In this document: piece by piece, positions 7,107 to 16,093 of the stretch | Numbering within the stretch: position 1 is the first letter of the stretch | How the letters are laid out: every line of letters starts with the position of its first letter | Source: an uncultured Limnohabitans sp. | Lineage (GTDB): Bacteria > Pseudomonadota > Gammaproteobacteria > Burkholderiales > Burkholderiaceae_C | Length of the DNA stretch: 22,334 nt | NCBI GenBank assembly: GCA_937928195.1 | Contig: CALEYZ010000196.1 | Span: 1-22,334 of the forward strand | Direction: 5' to 3' | Notes under the pieces: generated by a model | Database searches by the model: none | Told to the model about the DNA's origin: nothing | Seen by the model: the letters and a program-made list of their open reading frames with translations, nothing else | Translations under genes and position numbers: made by a program

Positions 7107-7627
7107 GATGGATTCTTGGCTTCCAGTGCCAACAGTGCTTGTTTGCGCCACAAGCCGCCGGCATATCCGGTTAACTGGCCTTGGCCTCCCAACACACGGT
7201 GACAAGGTATCAAAATACTGATGGGGTTGTGCCCGATGGCCGTACCTACAGCACGAACGGCGCTGGGTTTACCAATGGCAGCTGCCACTTCACCATAGCT
7301 GCAAGTGGCGCCGTCTGGGATGCTCAGAAGAGCCTGCCATACGGCTTGTTGAAAATTTGTACCGCCATTCAGGTCGAGTTGCACGCCTTTGAGCCAAAGC
7401 CGCGCAGCTTGTTGGCGAGGCAACTGTTGATGCCAGTACTGCTTCAGCAGAGCTTCAGCTTTGGCCAGCGTGGTGTGGTTGGGTTCAGCCCGCCATTGGC
7501 GAATATCTGGGTGATATTTTTGGCCCTCAAACCACGCGCCATTAAGACCAACAGGGCTTGCAGACAGCGTCATTGAGCCCCAAGGGCTTGAGATCTGTTT
7601 GAAGCAAGTTTGTGGGTGAAATTGCAT
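7103..7627 (-). CDS. ogt: Methylated-DNA--protein-cysteine methyltransferase
   Basis: A 174-residue suicide repair protein that transfers the methyl group from O6-methylguanine (or O4-methylthymine) to its own cysteine. The active site is ILIPCHRVLGG with C142. The arginine finger is in SAVRAVGTAIGHNP (R125), and the C-terminal GYAGGLWRKQALLALE block is typical. The N-terminal half is the short Ogt/AGT type with no AraC-like Ada domain. ATG 7627 gives a normal length. The gene is translationally coupled to the EamA permease downstream. It diverges from the phosphohexomutase gene across a short spacer. Confidence 0.93.
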   Translation of the reverse strand: MQFHPQTCFKQISSPWGSMTLSASPVGLNGAWFEGQKYHPDIRQWRAEPNHTTLAKAEALLKQYWHQQLPRQQAARLWLKGVQLDLNGGTNFQQAVWQALLSIPDGATCSYGEVAAAIGKPSAVRAVGTAIGHNPISILIPCHRVLGGQGQLTGYAGGLWRKQALLALEAKNPS

Positions 7628-7703
7628 CTTTCGATCCTATCCGATTTCTGGCATGGCCACCTACAATGGGGGTCTGTTTGTTCTACCTTTGGGTTTGTAC
7701 TTT

Positions 7704-9107
7704 ATGCAAGTGACAGCATCGATTTTCAAGGCCTACGATATTCGTGGCACTTGTCCACGTACCTTGAATGAAGAATTGGCGGAAGGCTTGGGTCGCGCCT
7801 TTGGCACCCTGGCATTGAAAGAAGGACGTGACACAGTGGCAGTGGGCCGGGATGGCCGCTTGAGTGGCCCGGTGCTGGCCAGCGCGCTGATGCGAGGCTT
7901 GGTTTCTGTGGGTGTCCAAGTGCTTGATGTCGGCTTGACCACCACACCGCAGCTTTACTTTGCTGCGCACACAGTTTGCGACAGCGGCATTCAAGTGACG
8001 GGCAGTCACAACCCCAAAGACGACAATGGTTTCAAAATGGTGTTGGGTGGCCGGGCGATTTATGGCGATGAGATTCAAGCTTTGCGCCAAGTCATTCAAG
8101 ACGAGTCGTGGGTATTGGCAGAAAAAGGCAGTGTGCGTACTTTGGACATCATGCCGGCTTACATCCAGAGAATTGTGAGCGGCATTCAGCTCAGTCGTCC
8201 CATGAAAATTGTGGTCGATTCTGGCAATGGCATTGCGGGTGCCAGTGCACCTGATATTTTTCGCGCCATTGGTTGCGAAGTGATCGAATTGTTCAGCGAA
8301 GTCGATGGCAATTTTCCCAATCACCATCCAGACCCCAGCAAGCCAGAGAATCTCCAAGACCTCATTGCGACTTTGAAAAGCAGTGGTGCCGAATTGGGTT
8401 TGGCTTTTGATGGCGATGGCGATCGATTGGGCATCGTTACGCAAGACGGTGAAACCATTTACCCCGATCGCCAGATGCAATTGTTCGCGACAGACGTACT
8501 CAATCGCGTGCCGCAAGGCACCATTTTGTTTGATGTCAAATGCTCTCAGCGCTTGGCGCCGGCTATTCGTGACGCAGGCGGTACGCCTTTGATGTACAAG
8601 ACTGGGCACTCACTGATCAAAGCCAAGATGAAGGAAATTGAGGCCGCAGGTGGGCAAGCACCGTTGGGTGGAGAAATGAGTGGCCACATCTTTTTCAAAG
8701 AGCGCTGGTATGGTTTTGACGATGGTACCTACGCGGGTTGTCGTTTGTTGGAGATTGTCAGTCGCAGCCCAGATGCCAATGTGGTTCTCAAGGCCTTACC
8801 CACCAGTTTCAGTACGCCAGAGCTCAACGTGGCATGTCAGGAAGGCGAACCGCACCATCTTACGTCGCAGCTTCTGGCTGTGGCGTCACAATATTTCAGC
8901 GCACCTGCAGAGATTTCTGACATTGATGGCTTGCGAGTTGATTGGCCTGATGGTTTTGGCTTGATCCGTGCTTCTAACACGACGCCCGTGTTGGTACTGC
9001 GATTTGAGGGGCATACGCAAGCTGCCTTGGACCGCATTGAGCATGACATGCTGGCGTTACTGCGCACAGTAAAGCCAGAAGCTCAATTGAAAAGTGCAGC
9101 GCACTGA
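7704..9107 (+). CDS. manB: Phosphomannomutase/phosphoglucomutase
   Basis: A 467-residue alpha-D-phosphohexomutase of the AlgC/ManB type. It interconverts 6-phospho and 1-phospho forms of mannose or glucose for nucleotide-sugar and LPS/exopolysaccharide synthesis. Four signature loops are visible: the phosphoserine loop VTGSHNPKDD with S101, the metal loop FDGDGDR (235-241), the sugar loop GGEMSGH (about 322-328), and the phosphate loop RASNTTP (422-428). ATG 7704 (MQVTASIFKAYDIRG) is chosen because family members start here; an earlier in-frame ATG at 7653 adds an unrelated hydrophobic stretch. A TACAAT at 7662-7667 could be the -10 element. The gene lies 18 bp before waaA, so both probably form one envelope-sugar operon. 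Confidence 0.92.
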   Translation: MQVTASIFKAYDIRGTCPRTLNEELAEGLGRAFGTLALKEGRDTVAVGRDGRLSGPVLASALMRGLVSVGVQVLDVGLTTTPQLYFAAHTVCDSGIQVTGSHNPKDDNGFKMVLGGRAIYGDEIQALRQVIQDESWVLAEKGSVRTLDIMPAYIQRIVSGIQLSRPMKIVVDSGNGIAGASAPDIFRAIGCEVIELFSEVDGNFPNHHPDPSKPENLQDLIATLKSSGAELGLAFDGDGDRLGIVTQDGETIYPDRQMQLFATDVLNRVPQGTILFDVKCSQRLAPAIRDAGGTPLMYKTGHSLIKAKMKEIEAAGGQAPLGGEMSGHIFFKERWYGFDDGTYAGCRLLEIVSRSPDANVVLKALPTSFSTPELNVACQEGEPHHLTSQLLAVASQYFSAPAEISDIDGLRVDWPDGFGLIRASNTTPVLVLRFEGHTQAALDRIEHDMLALLRTVKPEAQLKSAAH

Positions 9108-9125
9108 GCACGTGCTGAGGACGAG

Positions 9126-10454
9126 TTGAGCGCCAATGAAAATCTTGAAACGTCATTCGTGAAAACTGCATTGTCCCTTTGGTTTTACAGCACACTGATG
9201 CAGTGGGTAAAGCCTTTGTTGCGTCGAAAACTGCGCCGCAGAGCTAAAGCAGAACCTCTGTATGGTCAATTTGTGGCAGAGAGATTTGGCTTCTACACCA
9301 ATGCCTCGCAAGCGAAGTGGGTGTGGGTGCACGCAGTGTCTTTGGGTGAAACACGAACTGCAGGCATTTTGTTGAAAGGCTTGCGCGAGAGTTTTCCTGG
9401 CATGAAATTGCTCTTAACCCATGGCACAGCAACGGGACGAGAAGAAGGGCTGAAGTTGCTTCAGCCCGGCGATGTCCAAGTTTGGCAGCCATGGGATTCA
9501 CCTGATGTGGTGAATCGATTTCTCAATGCATTCAAACCGCATGTTGGCCTCATTTTGGAAACAGAAATTTGGCCTAATTGGGTACGCTGTGCCAAGCAAT
9601 TCAATGTGCCTTTGGTGTTGGTGAATGCTCGCATGAGTGACAAGTCCATGCGCCAGGCTTTACGTTGGTCCTCTTTAATGCAACCTGCATACAAGGGCTT
9701 GAGTGCTGTGCTGGCGCAAACGAAAGACGATGCAGATCGCCTACAGACTTTGGGTGCGCACGTAAGCGCTGTCACGGGTAACTTGAAATTTGATGCAGCG
9801 CCTGATCTTGCGCAAATGACGTTGGGCAAGGCGTGGCGTGGTCGTTTGACAATGCCAGTGCTGATGTTGGCCAGTTCCCGTGAAGGCGAAGAACGATTGT
9901 GGCTGGAGTCTTGGCAAGACTTCAGACACGACCATCCGACGTTGCAGGCGCAATGGCTTGTGGTGCCTCGTCATCCGCAGAGGGTCGATGAGGTTGAGCA
10001 ACTCTTTGTGCAACAAGGTTTCAAGGTAACAAGGCGTTCTTCTTGGGCAAGCGACCAAGGTTTGTTGACGCCAGTAGACACGGCAATGCCCACCATTTTC
10101 TTGGGCGACAGTTTAGGAGAGATGGCACTGTATTACAGCTTGGCCGATGTGGCGCTGCTGGGCGGAAGCTTTGAGCCCTTGGGGGGGCAAAATCTCATTG
10201 AGGCCGCGGCTTGCGCTTGCCCCATTGTGATGGGGCCTCACACCTTTAACTTTACCGATGCTTCTCAAGCGGCAGTACAAGCCGGTGCGGCATTCCGTGT
10301 GGCAACGATGCGAGAGGCGATCGAGCGGGCGCATTCCCTAGCGCAGAACACAGAGGCGCTGAAGGTGCAATCGGAAAAAGCCACCTGGTTTGCGAGCCAG
10401 CATGGCGGTGCAACTCAGCGCACAGCCTTGGCCGTACGTGAGTGGATCAATTAG
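9126..10454 (+). CDS. waaA: 3-deoxy-D-manno-octulosonic acid (Kdo) transferase
   Basis: A 442-residue GT30 glycosyltransferase that adds Kdo from CMP-Kdo to lipid IVA at the inner membrane, building the LPS inner core. Features are a hydrophobic N-terminal anchor (LSLWFYSTLMQWV), the catalytic Glu in HAVSLGETRTAG, ETEIWPNW, NLKFD, VVPRHPQR, GDSLGEMALYYSLAD and the CMP-Kdo site region GGQNLIEAAACACPIVMGPHTFNF. The start is a TTG at 9126, preceded by GAGGA (9117-9121) at 4 nt. A GTG at 9159 has no ribosome binding site but also keeps the anchor; the ATG at 9136 is out of frame. The gene converges with the tolC-like gene only 7 bp away. Confidence 0.94.
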   Translation: MSANENLETSFVKTALSLWFYSTLMQWVKPLLRRKLRRRAKAEPLYGQFVAERFGFYTNASQAKWVWVHAVSLGETRTAGILLKGLRESFPGMKLLLTHGTATGREEGLKLLQPGDVQVWQPWDSPDVVNRFLNAFKPHVGLILETEIWPNWVRCAKQFNVPLVLVNARMSDKSMRQALRWSSLMQPAYKGLSAVLAQTKDDADRLQTLGAHVSAVTGNLKFDAAPDLAQMTLGKAWRGRLTMPVLMLASSREGEERLWLESWQDFRHDHPTLQAQWLVVPRHPQRVDEVEQLFVQQGFKVTRRSSWASDQGLLTPVDTAMPTIFLGDSLGEMALYYSLADVALLGGSFEPLGGQNLIEAAACACPIVMGPHTFNFTDASQAAVQAGAAFRVATMREAIERAHSLAQNTEALKVQSEKATWFASQHGGATQRTALAVREWIN

Positions 10455-10463
10455 GAATTGATC
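10445..10463. repeat. Dyad at the waaA/tolC tail-to-tail junction
   Basis: A perfect inverted repeat GATCAATT-AGG-AATTGATC spans the stop codons of both convergent genes (waaA TAG 10452-10454, tolC TGA 10464-10462). It lacks a T-tract and is AT-rich, so at best it is a weak bidirectional terminator or RNA 3'-end stabiliser. Confidence 0.45.
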
Positions 10464-11781
10464 AAGGATTCAAGAGGGCGTTGATGGCCGCCAAGTCTGT
10501 TTCATTCAAGCTGCCCGCGGCTTGACGCAACTTGAGTTGACCCATCAGCACGTCGTATCGCGCTTTGGCCAAATCGCGTTTGGTTTGGAACAGTTGGCTT
10601 TGGCTGTTCAACACGTCGATGTTGATGCGAACACCCACTTGATAGCCCAGTTTGTTGGCATCCAAAGCACTTTGGCTTGAGGCCTCTGCAGCTTGCAGGG
10701 CGTTGACTTGTCCCAAGCCTGATTGCAAGCCAAAGAAGGCAGTGCGTGTGGCTTGTGCAACATTGCGTTCGGCCGCGTCCAAATCTGAGCGCGCTTTCTC
10801 TTCTAAGGCCACTGTTTCTTTGATGCGATTGTGAGTGGCAAAACCTGCGAACAAAGGCATGTTGAAAGCCAAAGTGACACTGTTGGTATTGGAGTCAATT
10901 TGCGAAGAGTTAATGCCTTTGCCATTTTTGTAACGGGTTGGCGTGTAGCCAGCGACCAAATCCAGTGTGGGCTTGTGACCTGCTTCCGCTTTGCTGGTTT
11001 CTAACTTTGCAATATCCAATGCGGCGCGGCTTTGAATGACATTGGGATTTAATTCAGAAGACTGTTGCACCCATTGTTCCAATGTTTGTGCTTCCGGGCC
11101 AGACAGTTTGGCTTTGTTTGAAAGTGACTTCGGCTCAATGTTGTTCAATCCAACCAGTTGGTTCAGTGCCAAGCGTTTGATGCGCAAGTCATTGTCAGCG
11201 GCAATTTCTTGTGCCAAGACCAGGTCATAACGCGCTTGTGCTTCCCTTGTGTCAGTGATGGTGGAGGTGCCCACTTCGAAGTTGCGTTTGGCTGCCGCCA
11301 ATTGCTCCGCCACGGCGACTTTCTGTGCTTTGACAAAATCCAAACTTTCGCGTGACACCAGCACATCAAAGTAGGCTTGGCTAAGGCGAACCATCAAATC
11401 TTGTTCTGCTGCTTTCAGTTGAACACTGGCCAATTCCAACTGGCGCTGACCTTGTTGGTAACTTGCAAAATTGGCTGGGCGATACAAAGGCTGCGTCGCA
11501 CTCACTGTGGCGGCCTTGCTTTGCGATGTGACTGTCTGGGCAGCCGCGATCAGCTCAACTTCTGTTTTGTTGACGTTGGCGGTCAAACCGATGGTGGGCA
11601 ACAGCAAAGCCTTGGCTTGATCGCCTTTGGACAAGTTGGCGGTGTACTGTGATTGCGCTGCTTTGTAAGTGGCGTCATAGCTGCGCGCAGTTTCGTACAA
11701 AGACATCAAACTCTGAGCTTGTGCTGAACCAGCGAAAGCAGCAGAGATGGCCAACGTGATGGGGAGAAAGCGCAAATTCAT
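10462..11781 (-). CDS. tolC: TolC-family outer-membrane efflux/secretion channel
   Basis: A 439-residue protein with a signal peptide (MNLRFLPITLAISAAFAGSAQA, cut before QSLMSLYE). It is followed by two related halves rich in long amphipathic helices, as in the TolC alpha-barrel. Recognisable segments are LYETARSYDATYKAAQ, LSQAYFDVL, EVGTSTITDTREAQARYDL and GVRINIDVLNSQSQLFQTKRDL. TolC trimers form the outer-membrane exit duct for RND pumps or type I secretion. ATG 11781 is chosen because it starts the signal peptide; an upstream in-frame TTG adds six residues. It is the last gene of the pcm-like/rhodanese/tolC group. It is the only outer-membrane partner visible for the RND pump encoded upstream on the same strand. 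Confidence 0.92.
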   Translation of the reverse strand: MNLRFLPITLAISAAFAGSAQAQSLMSLYETARSYDATYKAAQSQYTANLSKGDQAKALLLPTIGLTANVNKTEVELIAAAQTVTSQSKAATVSATQPLYRPANFASYQQGQRQLELASVQLKAAEQDLMVRLSQAYFDVLVSRESLDFVKAQKVAVAEQLAAAKRNFEVGTSTITDTREAQARYDLVLAQEIAADNDLRIKRLALNQLVGLNNIEPKSLSNKAKLSGPEAQTLEQWVQQSSELNPNVIQSRAALDIAKLETSKAEAGHKPTLDLVAGYTPTRYKNGKGINSSQIDSNTNSVTLAFNMPLFAGFATHNRIKETVALEEKARSDLDAAERNVAQATRTAFFGLQSGLGQVNALQAAEASSQSALDANKLGYQVGVRINIDVLNSQSQLFQTKRDLAKARYDVLMGQLKLRQAAGSLNETDLAAINALLNP

Positions 11782-11826
11782 GGAAATCTTTCGTGGCAAC
11801 AGCCAAGGTTAGATGGAAATTGAAAA

Positions 11827-12165
11827 TCAATAAACTGGAATGCTTGGGTCAACTTGGTTGGACCATGCATGAATGCCACCACTGATGTTGGTGATGTTGG
11901 TAAAGCCATGATGCTCCAAGAAAGCTGCAACCTGCATGCTCCTGCCGCCGTGATGGCACAAGCAAGCAATGGGTCGATTCTTATCTATTTCAAACAAACG
12001 TGCTGGCACAGTTTGCATGGGCATGATCATCACTTCACAGCCCTCTGGCGCAATGCTGGCCAATTGACATTCCCAAGTTTCGCGAACATCCAAAACCAAA
12101 GCCTGACCTTGGACTGAGGCTTGTTCAAGCCAGTCTTTGAATTGAGCGGGGCTGATTTGTTGCAT
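11827..12165 (-). CDS. Single-domain rhodanese-like protein
   Basis: A 112-residue single rhodanese domain, cytoplasmic because no signal peptide is seen. The CH2-like motif LVLDVRETWE (residues 23-32) and the active-site loop ACLCHHGGRSMQVA, with C70 as the persulfide cysteine, are both present. GFTNITNISGGIHAW is the typical closing segment. Such proteins move sulfane sulfur between thiols; the physiological substrate is unknown. The ATG lies 2 nt after the pcm-like stop, so the pair is tightly coupled, and tolC follows after 45 nt. Confidence 0.92.
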   Translation of the reverse strand: MQQISPAQFKDWLEQASVQGQALVLDVRETWECQLASIAPEGCEVMIMPMQTVPARLFEIDKNRPIACLCHHGGRSMQVAAFLEHHGFTNITNISGGIHAWSNQVDPSIPVY

Positions 12166-12167
12166 GT

Positions 12168-12833
12168 TCAGAAAGAAAACCGGTTGTGCTCAGGGAAACC
12201 CTGCAAGCGAGGTGCTGTGGTGTCCCAAGGCTCTGAGGTTTGCCATTGCTGCTCACCCGTGCGTGTAATGACGGTGGCCCGCATGACGGGGTCTTCCCCC
12301 ACCACGGCCAACAATCGCCCCCCTGTTTTTAACTGGTTCAGAAAGACTTGAGGCACCTCTGGCACAGAGCCACTTAAAAAGATGACGTCGAAAGGCCCGT
12401 CAGCGGCAGCGCCTTGGCTGCCATCGGCCGTGCGAACTTCTACGTTGTGGATCCCTGCAGTTTGCAGATTGGCGCGGGCTTGTTGGGCCAGGGCATTGTC
12501 AATTTCCAAACTTAGTACGGAAGCAGCCTGGTGCGCAGCCAATGCGGCCATGTAACCGGAGCCTGTACCAATCTCCAAAACTTTGTCGGTCGCTTGAATA
12601 CCGGCATCTTGCAAGAAGCGTGCTTCAACACGTGGGGCTAACATCACTTGACCTTCTGTGCCCGTGGCTTGCAATGGGACCTCCATGTCGACAAAAGCCA
12701 AAGCTTTGTGCGCCAAGGGAACAAAGTTTTCACGTTTAACAACTGACAAGAGAGACAAGACTTGTCCGTCCAAAACTTCCCAAGGACGAATTTGTTGTTC
12801 GATCATGTTGAAGCGGGCGATATCATTGTTCAT
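12168..12833 (-). CDS. pcm: Protein-L-isoaspartate O-methyltransferase-like SAM methyltransferase
   Basis: A 221-residue class I SAM methyltransferase with motif I VLEIGTGSGYMAALAA, which is nearly identical to that of Pcm. In Pcm, the segment before this reads close to GQTISQP and recognises isoaspartyl residues. Here the matching segment reads GQVMLAPRVEARFL, with no Ser/Thr pair, and a later loop reads LSGSVPEVPQVFLNQL. The fold is therefore clear but true isoaspartate repair is doubtful. ATG 12833 is preceded by GGAG at good spacing (CTGGAGTAACC). It is the first gene before rhodanese and tolC, a linkage I recall from other beta- and gammaproteobacteria. A spacer of 56 bp separates it from the RND gene. 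Confidence 0.75.
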   Translation of the reverse strand: MNNDIARFNMIEQQIRPWEVLDGQVLSLLSVVKRENFVPLAHKALAFVDMEVPLQATGTEGQVMLAPRVEARFLQDAGIQATDKVLEIGTGSGYMAALAAHQAASVLSLEIDNALAQQARANLQTAGIHNVEVRTADGSQGAAADGPFDVIFLSGSVPEVPQVFLNQLKTGGRLLAVVGEDPVMRATVITRTGEQQWQTSEPWDTTAPRLQGFPEHNRFSF

Positions 12834-12889
12834 GGTTACTCCAGGGGGTATCTAATTCTAACTGGTTCCATTTTAGCTTCTGGCAGACA

Positions 12890-15800
12890 CTAAGACGGGT
12901 CTTTTTGCTTGCCTGACCAAAGCCGTTTCAAATATTCACTGAAATCGTCCATGTAGCAATAAACCACTGGGACGACGACCAGGGTCAAAAGGGAGGAAGT
13001 GATGACCCCGCCAATGACGGCTTGTCCCATGGGGGAGCGTTGTTCGGAGCCTTCTGTGATGGCAAAGGCCAATGGAATCATGCCGAAGATCATGGCCAGC
13101 GTGGTCATCAAAATGGGGCGCAATCGAACCTTGGCGGCCATCAGCAGAGCCTCCGTTCGATTCAGTCCGGGGTGGGGCTCTCCTGTTTCAGAAACCCCTG
13201 CTTCACGGGCACGGATTGCAAAGTCGACCAGCAAAATGGCATTTTTAGTGACCAATCCCATCAACATGACGACACCAATGACCGAGAACATCGACAGGGC
13301 TGACCGGAAAGCCATGAGGGCTAAGACCACCCCAATCAGGGTGAGGGGCAAAGCGGTCATCAACGCCAAAGGCTGCAAGAAACTTTTGAATTGGCTGGCC
13401 AAAATCATGTAAATGAAAATCACAGCCATCAGGAGCGCGGTGGTGGCGTACTGGAACGACTCGTTCATGCTTTTGGTGGAACCACCAAATTGATAGCGGT
13501 AACCGGATGGCCAGGCCACTGAATCCAATATTTTCCGAATGTCTGTTGAAATTTCGCCAGCAGAGCGAAGCGATGCATTGGCATTGATAGAGACTTCGCG
13601 CATCAAATCTCGGCGATTGATTTGGTTTGAACCCGTGGTTTCTTGGACTTGCGCAATTTGTCCGAGTTTGACAATTCTCGACTGACCATCTGGCAAGGAA
13701 ACGCTGAATGGCAGTCTCTCTAAGTCTTGTGGGCTGTTGCGGTAGTCTGGCGCCAAACGCACATTGACATCGTAGGTTTGATCATCAGGCGCGCGCCAGT
13801 TGCCCACAGTTTGACCGGCAATCAGAGTGCGCAAACCGCTCGAAAGGTTGGCCACCCCCCAGCCCAGATCGGATGCCGATTCACGCATTACTTGGATTGC
13901 AATCGAGGGCTTGTTGGGTTTCACACTGCTGTCTAAGTCAACAAGCCCGGGGATGGCGCGAAACTGATCCATCAGCTTGAGTGTGAGTCGTTCAAGTTCT
14001 CTTTGATCGGGACCTTGGAGTGAAAATTCAATTTGCTTGTTGCCGCCGACGCTGTCCAAGGTGCCCACATGTGTCACGGTGATGCCGGCTACTTTGGCCA
14101 GTCGCTCTCGCAACAAAATTGAAATGTCTTCCACGCTGCGAGTTCTTAATTTTCTGTCAATCAATCGAATGTAAATGCTGGCGTTGTTTTTGCCCTGTGC
14201 ATTGGGCGTGTTCATGCCGGTGAGGGTGTACTGCACTTCAGGGAATTCACGCACAATGGCTTCCACTTGTTTGGCTTTGAGCGCGGTGCTTTCAAGCGAG
14301 GTGCCAACCGGTGTTTGGAAATTGAGGGTGGTTTCGGAGTAGTCGCCTTTGGGGACAAACTCTGTGCCAAGCAGCGGCACCATCAAGACGCTGGCAATGA
14401 AAATGCCGGCAGCCAATAACAAGGTGCTGCGTTTGTTGCGAAGAGCCCAAGACAGCATCCGCTGATATCGCGCAGCCATGCGCTCAGTTTGAATTTCAAA
14501 CCAATGGGTGATGCGGCCGATGCTGCGGTCGTAAAAGCTCAAAGGGTCTTGCTTTTCGCCTGCCATCTGAATGCTGGGATCGTGCCACACACTGGAGAGC
14601 ATGGGGTCGAGGGTGAAACTGACAAACATCGAGATGAGAACGGCCGCCACAATGGTGATGCCAAACTCATGGAAGAATTTTCCGATGATGCCTTCCATAA
14701 AGCCAATGGGAAGAAACACCGCCACGATTGAGAGCGTGGTGGCCAGCACCGCCAGTCCAATTTCTTGTGTGCCCATCATGGCTGCGTCATAAGCATTTTT
14801 ACCCATTTGGACATGCCGCACGATGTTCTCTCGGACCACAATGGCATCATCAATGAGCAAGCCCACACACAAGGACAAAGCCATCAAAGTGATCATGTTG
14901 ATGGTGAAGCCAAACATGCTCATGAACCAAAAAGTGCCTATGAGAGAGATGGGCAAGGTCAGGCCCGTGATGACCGTTGAGCGCCATGAATTCAAGAACA
15001 AAAATACGATGAGAATGGTGAGCAAGGCGCCTTCAATGAGGGTTCGGCGAACGTTGTCAACGGCCACACGAATTTGACGAGAGCCGTCCGAGACGGGTTC
15101 AAGTCGAATGTCGGCAGGCACTTGTTTGCGCAGTTCTTTGAGTGTGCTCATGAGGCCATCCACCACCTCGATGGTGTTGGCATCTTGTGATTTTTGAATG
15201 GTGAGCAACAAGGTCCGTTCGCCGTTGTACAGGGCCATGTTCTCGATTTCTTGAGCGCCGTCCTTAACCTGTGCCACTTGGGACAGGCGAACGGGGGTGT
15301 TGCCTTTTCGTGCCACGATGATGCTGCCAAAATCTTCAGGTCGTTTGACGCGCGATTGCACCTGGATGATGCGCTCTTGCGTGAAAGATCTGAGTGCCCC
15401 GACTGGCAAGTCCTGGTTTTCATTGCGAACCGCAGATGCAATTTGTTCTGCGCTGACACCCAGTGCCTCCATGGCATCGGGACGCAAGTAGATGTGGATT
15501 TCCCGTCGACTGCCACCGATGACGTTGACCGCGCCTACGCCGCGCACATTCTCCAGTCGTTTTTTCAGAATTTGTTCGGCGTAGTTGGTCAACGCCACCA
15601 AGCTGGTGGTGCTGGCACCCTGATGGACTTCTGGAATGACGGCCAACGACCAGATGGCTTTGCTGGTAGGGTCAAAGCGAATGATGCGAGGCTCTTTCAC
15701 TTCATCTCGCAAAGTGGCGCGAATCCCAGCTACCTTTTCGCGGACATCGTCTGCCGCTTTGCGTCCATCGATGTTGAGTTGGAACTCAATCACCACCACC

Positions 15801-16066
15801 GATTGATTTTCGTAACTGCGCGAGGTGAGGGCATTGATGCCTGCAATGGTGTTAACGCTTTCTTCGATTTTTTTGGACACTTCGCTCTCAACAATTTCGG
15901 GCGAAGCACCGGGATACTCGGTCAGCACGACGACCACGGGAAAATCAATGTTGGGAAATTGATCAACCTTCAAACGCTGGAATGCAAACAAGCCCATCAC
16001 CACAAAGGCGAGCATGACCATGGTTGCAAAAACCGGATTTTTGAGACTGACCCTGGTGAACCACAT
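12890..16066 (-). CDS. RND multidrug efflux pump, inner-membrane permease (AcrB/HAE1 type)
   Basis: A 1058-residue RND permease, close to AcrB in length. Twelve membrane helices and two large periplasmic loops are evident. The N-terminus is MWFTRVSLKNPVFATMVML. The proton-relay pair D406/D407 lies in GLLIDDAIVVREN, matching AcrB D407/D408, and K941 lies in GLVTKNAILLVDFA, matching AcrB K940, so the pump should be active. It uses proton motive force to export drugs or other amphiphiles from the periplasm through an MFP and a TolC channel. Substrates cannot be told from the sequence. No heavy-metal (CusA-type) signature was noted. The gene is 27 bp downstream of its MFP partner and is not preceded by an obvious Shine-Dalgarno. 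Confidence 0.95.
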   Translation of the reverse strand: MWFTRVSLKNPVFATMVMLAFVVMGLFAFQRLKVDQFPNIDFPVVVVLTEYPGASPEIVESEVSKKIEESVNTIAGINALTSRSYENQSVVVIEFQLNIDGRKAADDVREKVAGIRATLRDEVKEPRIIRFDPTSKAIWSLAVIPEVHQGASTTSLVALTNYAEQILKKRLENVRGVGAVNVIGGSRREIHIYLRPDAMEALGVSAEQIASAVRNENQDLPVGALRSFTQERIIQVQSRVKRPEDFGSIIVARKGNTPVRLSQVAQVKDGAQEIENMALYNGERTLLLTIQKSQDANTIEVVDGLMSTLKELRKQVPADIRLEPVSDGSRQIRVAVDNVRRTLIEGALLTILIVFLFLNSWRSTVITGLTLPISLIGTFWFMSMFGFTINMITLMALSLCVGLLIDDAIVVRENIVRHVQMGKNAYDAAMMGTQEIGLAVLATTLSIVAVFLPIGFMEGIIGKFFHEFGITIVAAVLISMFVSFTLDPMLSSVWHDPSIQMAGEKQDPLSFYDRSIGRITHWFEIQTERMAARYQRMLSWALRNKRSTLLLAAGIFIASVLMVPLLGTEFVPKGDYSETTLNFQTPVGTSLESTALKAKQVEAIVREFPEVQYTLTGMNTPNAQGKNNASIYIRLIDRKLRTRSVEDISILLRERLAKVAGITVTHVGTLDSVGGNKQIEFSLQGPDQRELERLTLKLMDQFRAIPGLVDLDSSVKPNKPSIAIQVMRESASDLGWGVANLSSGLRTLIAGQTVGNWRAPDDQTYDVNVRLAPDYRNSPQDLERLPFSVSLPDGQSRIVKLGQIAQVQETTGSNQINRRDLMREVSINANASLRSAGEISTDIRKILDSVAWPSGYRYQFGGSTKSMNESFQYATTALLMAVIFIYMILASQFKSFLQPLALMTALPLTLIGVVLALMAFRSALSMFSVIGVVMLMGLVTKNAILLVDFAIRAREAGVSETGEPHPGLNRTEALLMAAKVRLRPILMTTLAMIFGMIPLAFAITEGSEQRSPMGQAVIGGVITSSLLTLVVVPVVYCYMDDFSEYLKRLWSGKQKDPS

Positions 16067-16093
16067 GTGAGGGAGCTTAGAAGAAGACGGACG

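Noticed and set aside
7683..8609. A 308-codon open frame on the minus strand inside the phosphohexomutase gene
   Set aside because: The plus-strand gene carries all four family loops, so this frame is a shadow.
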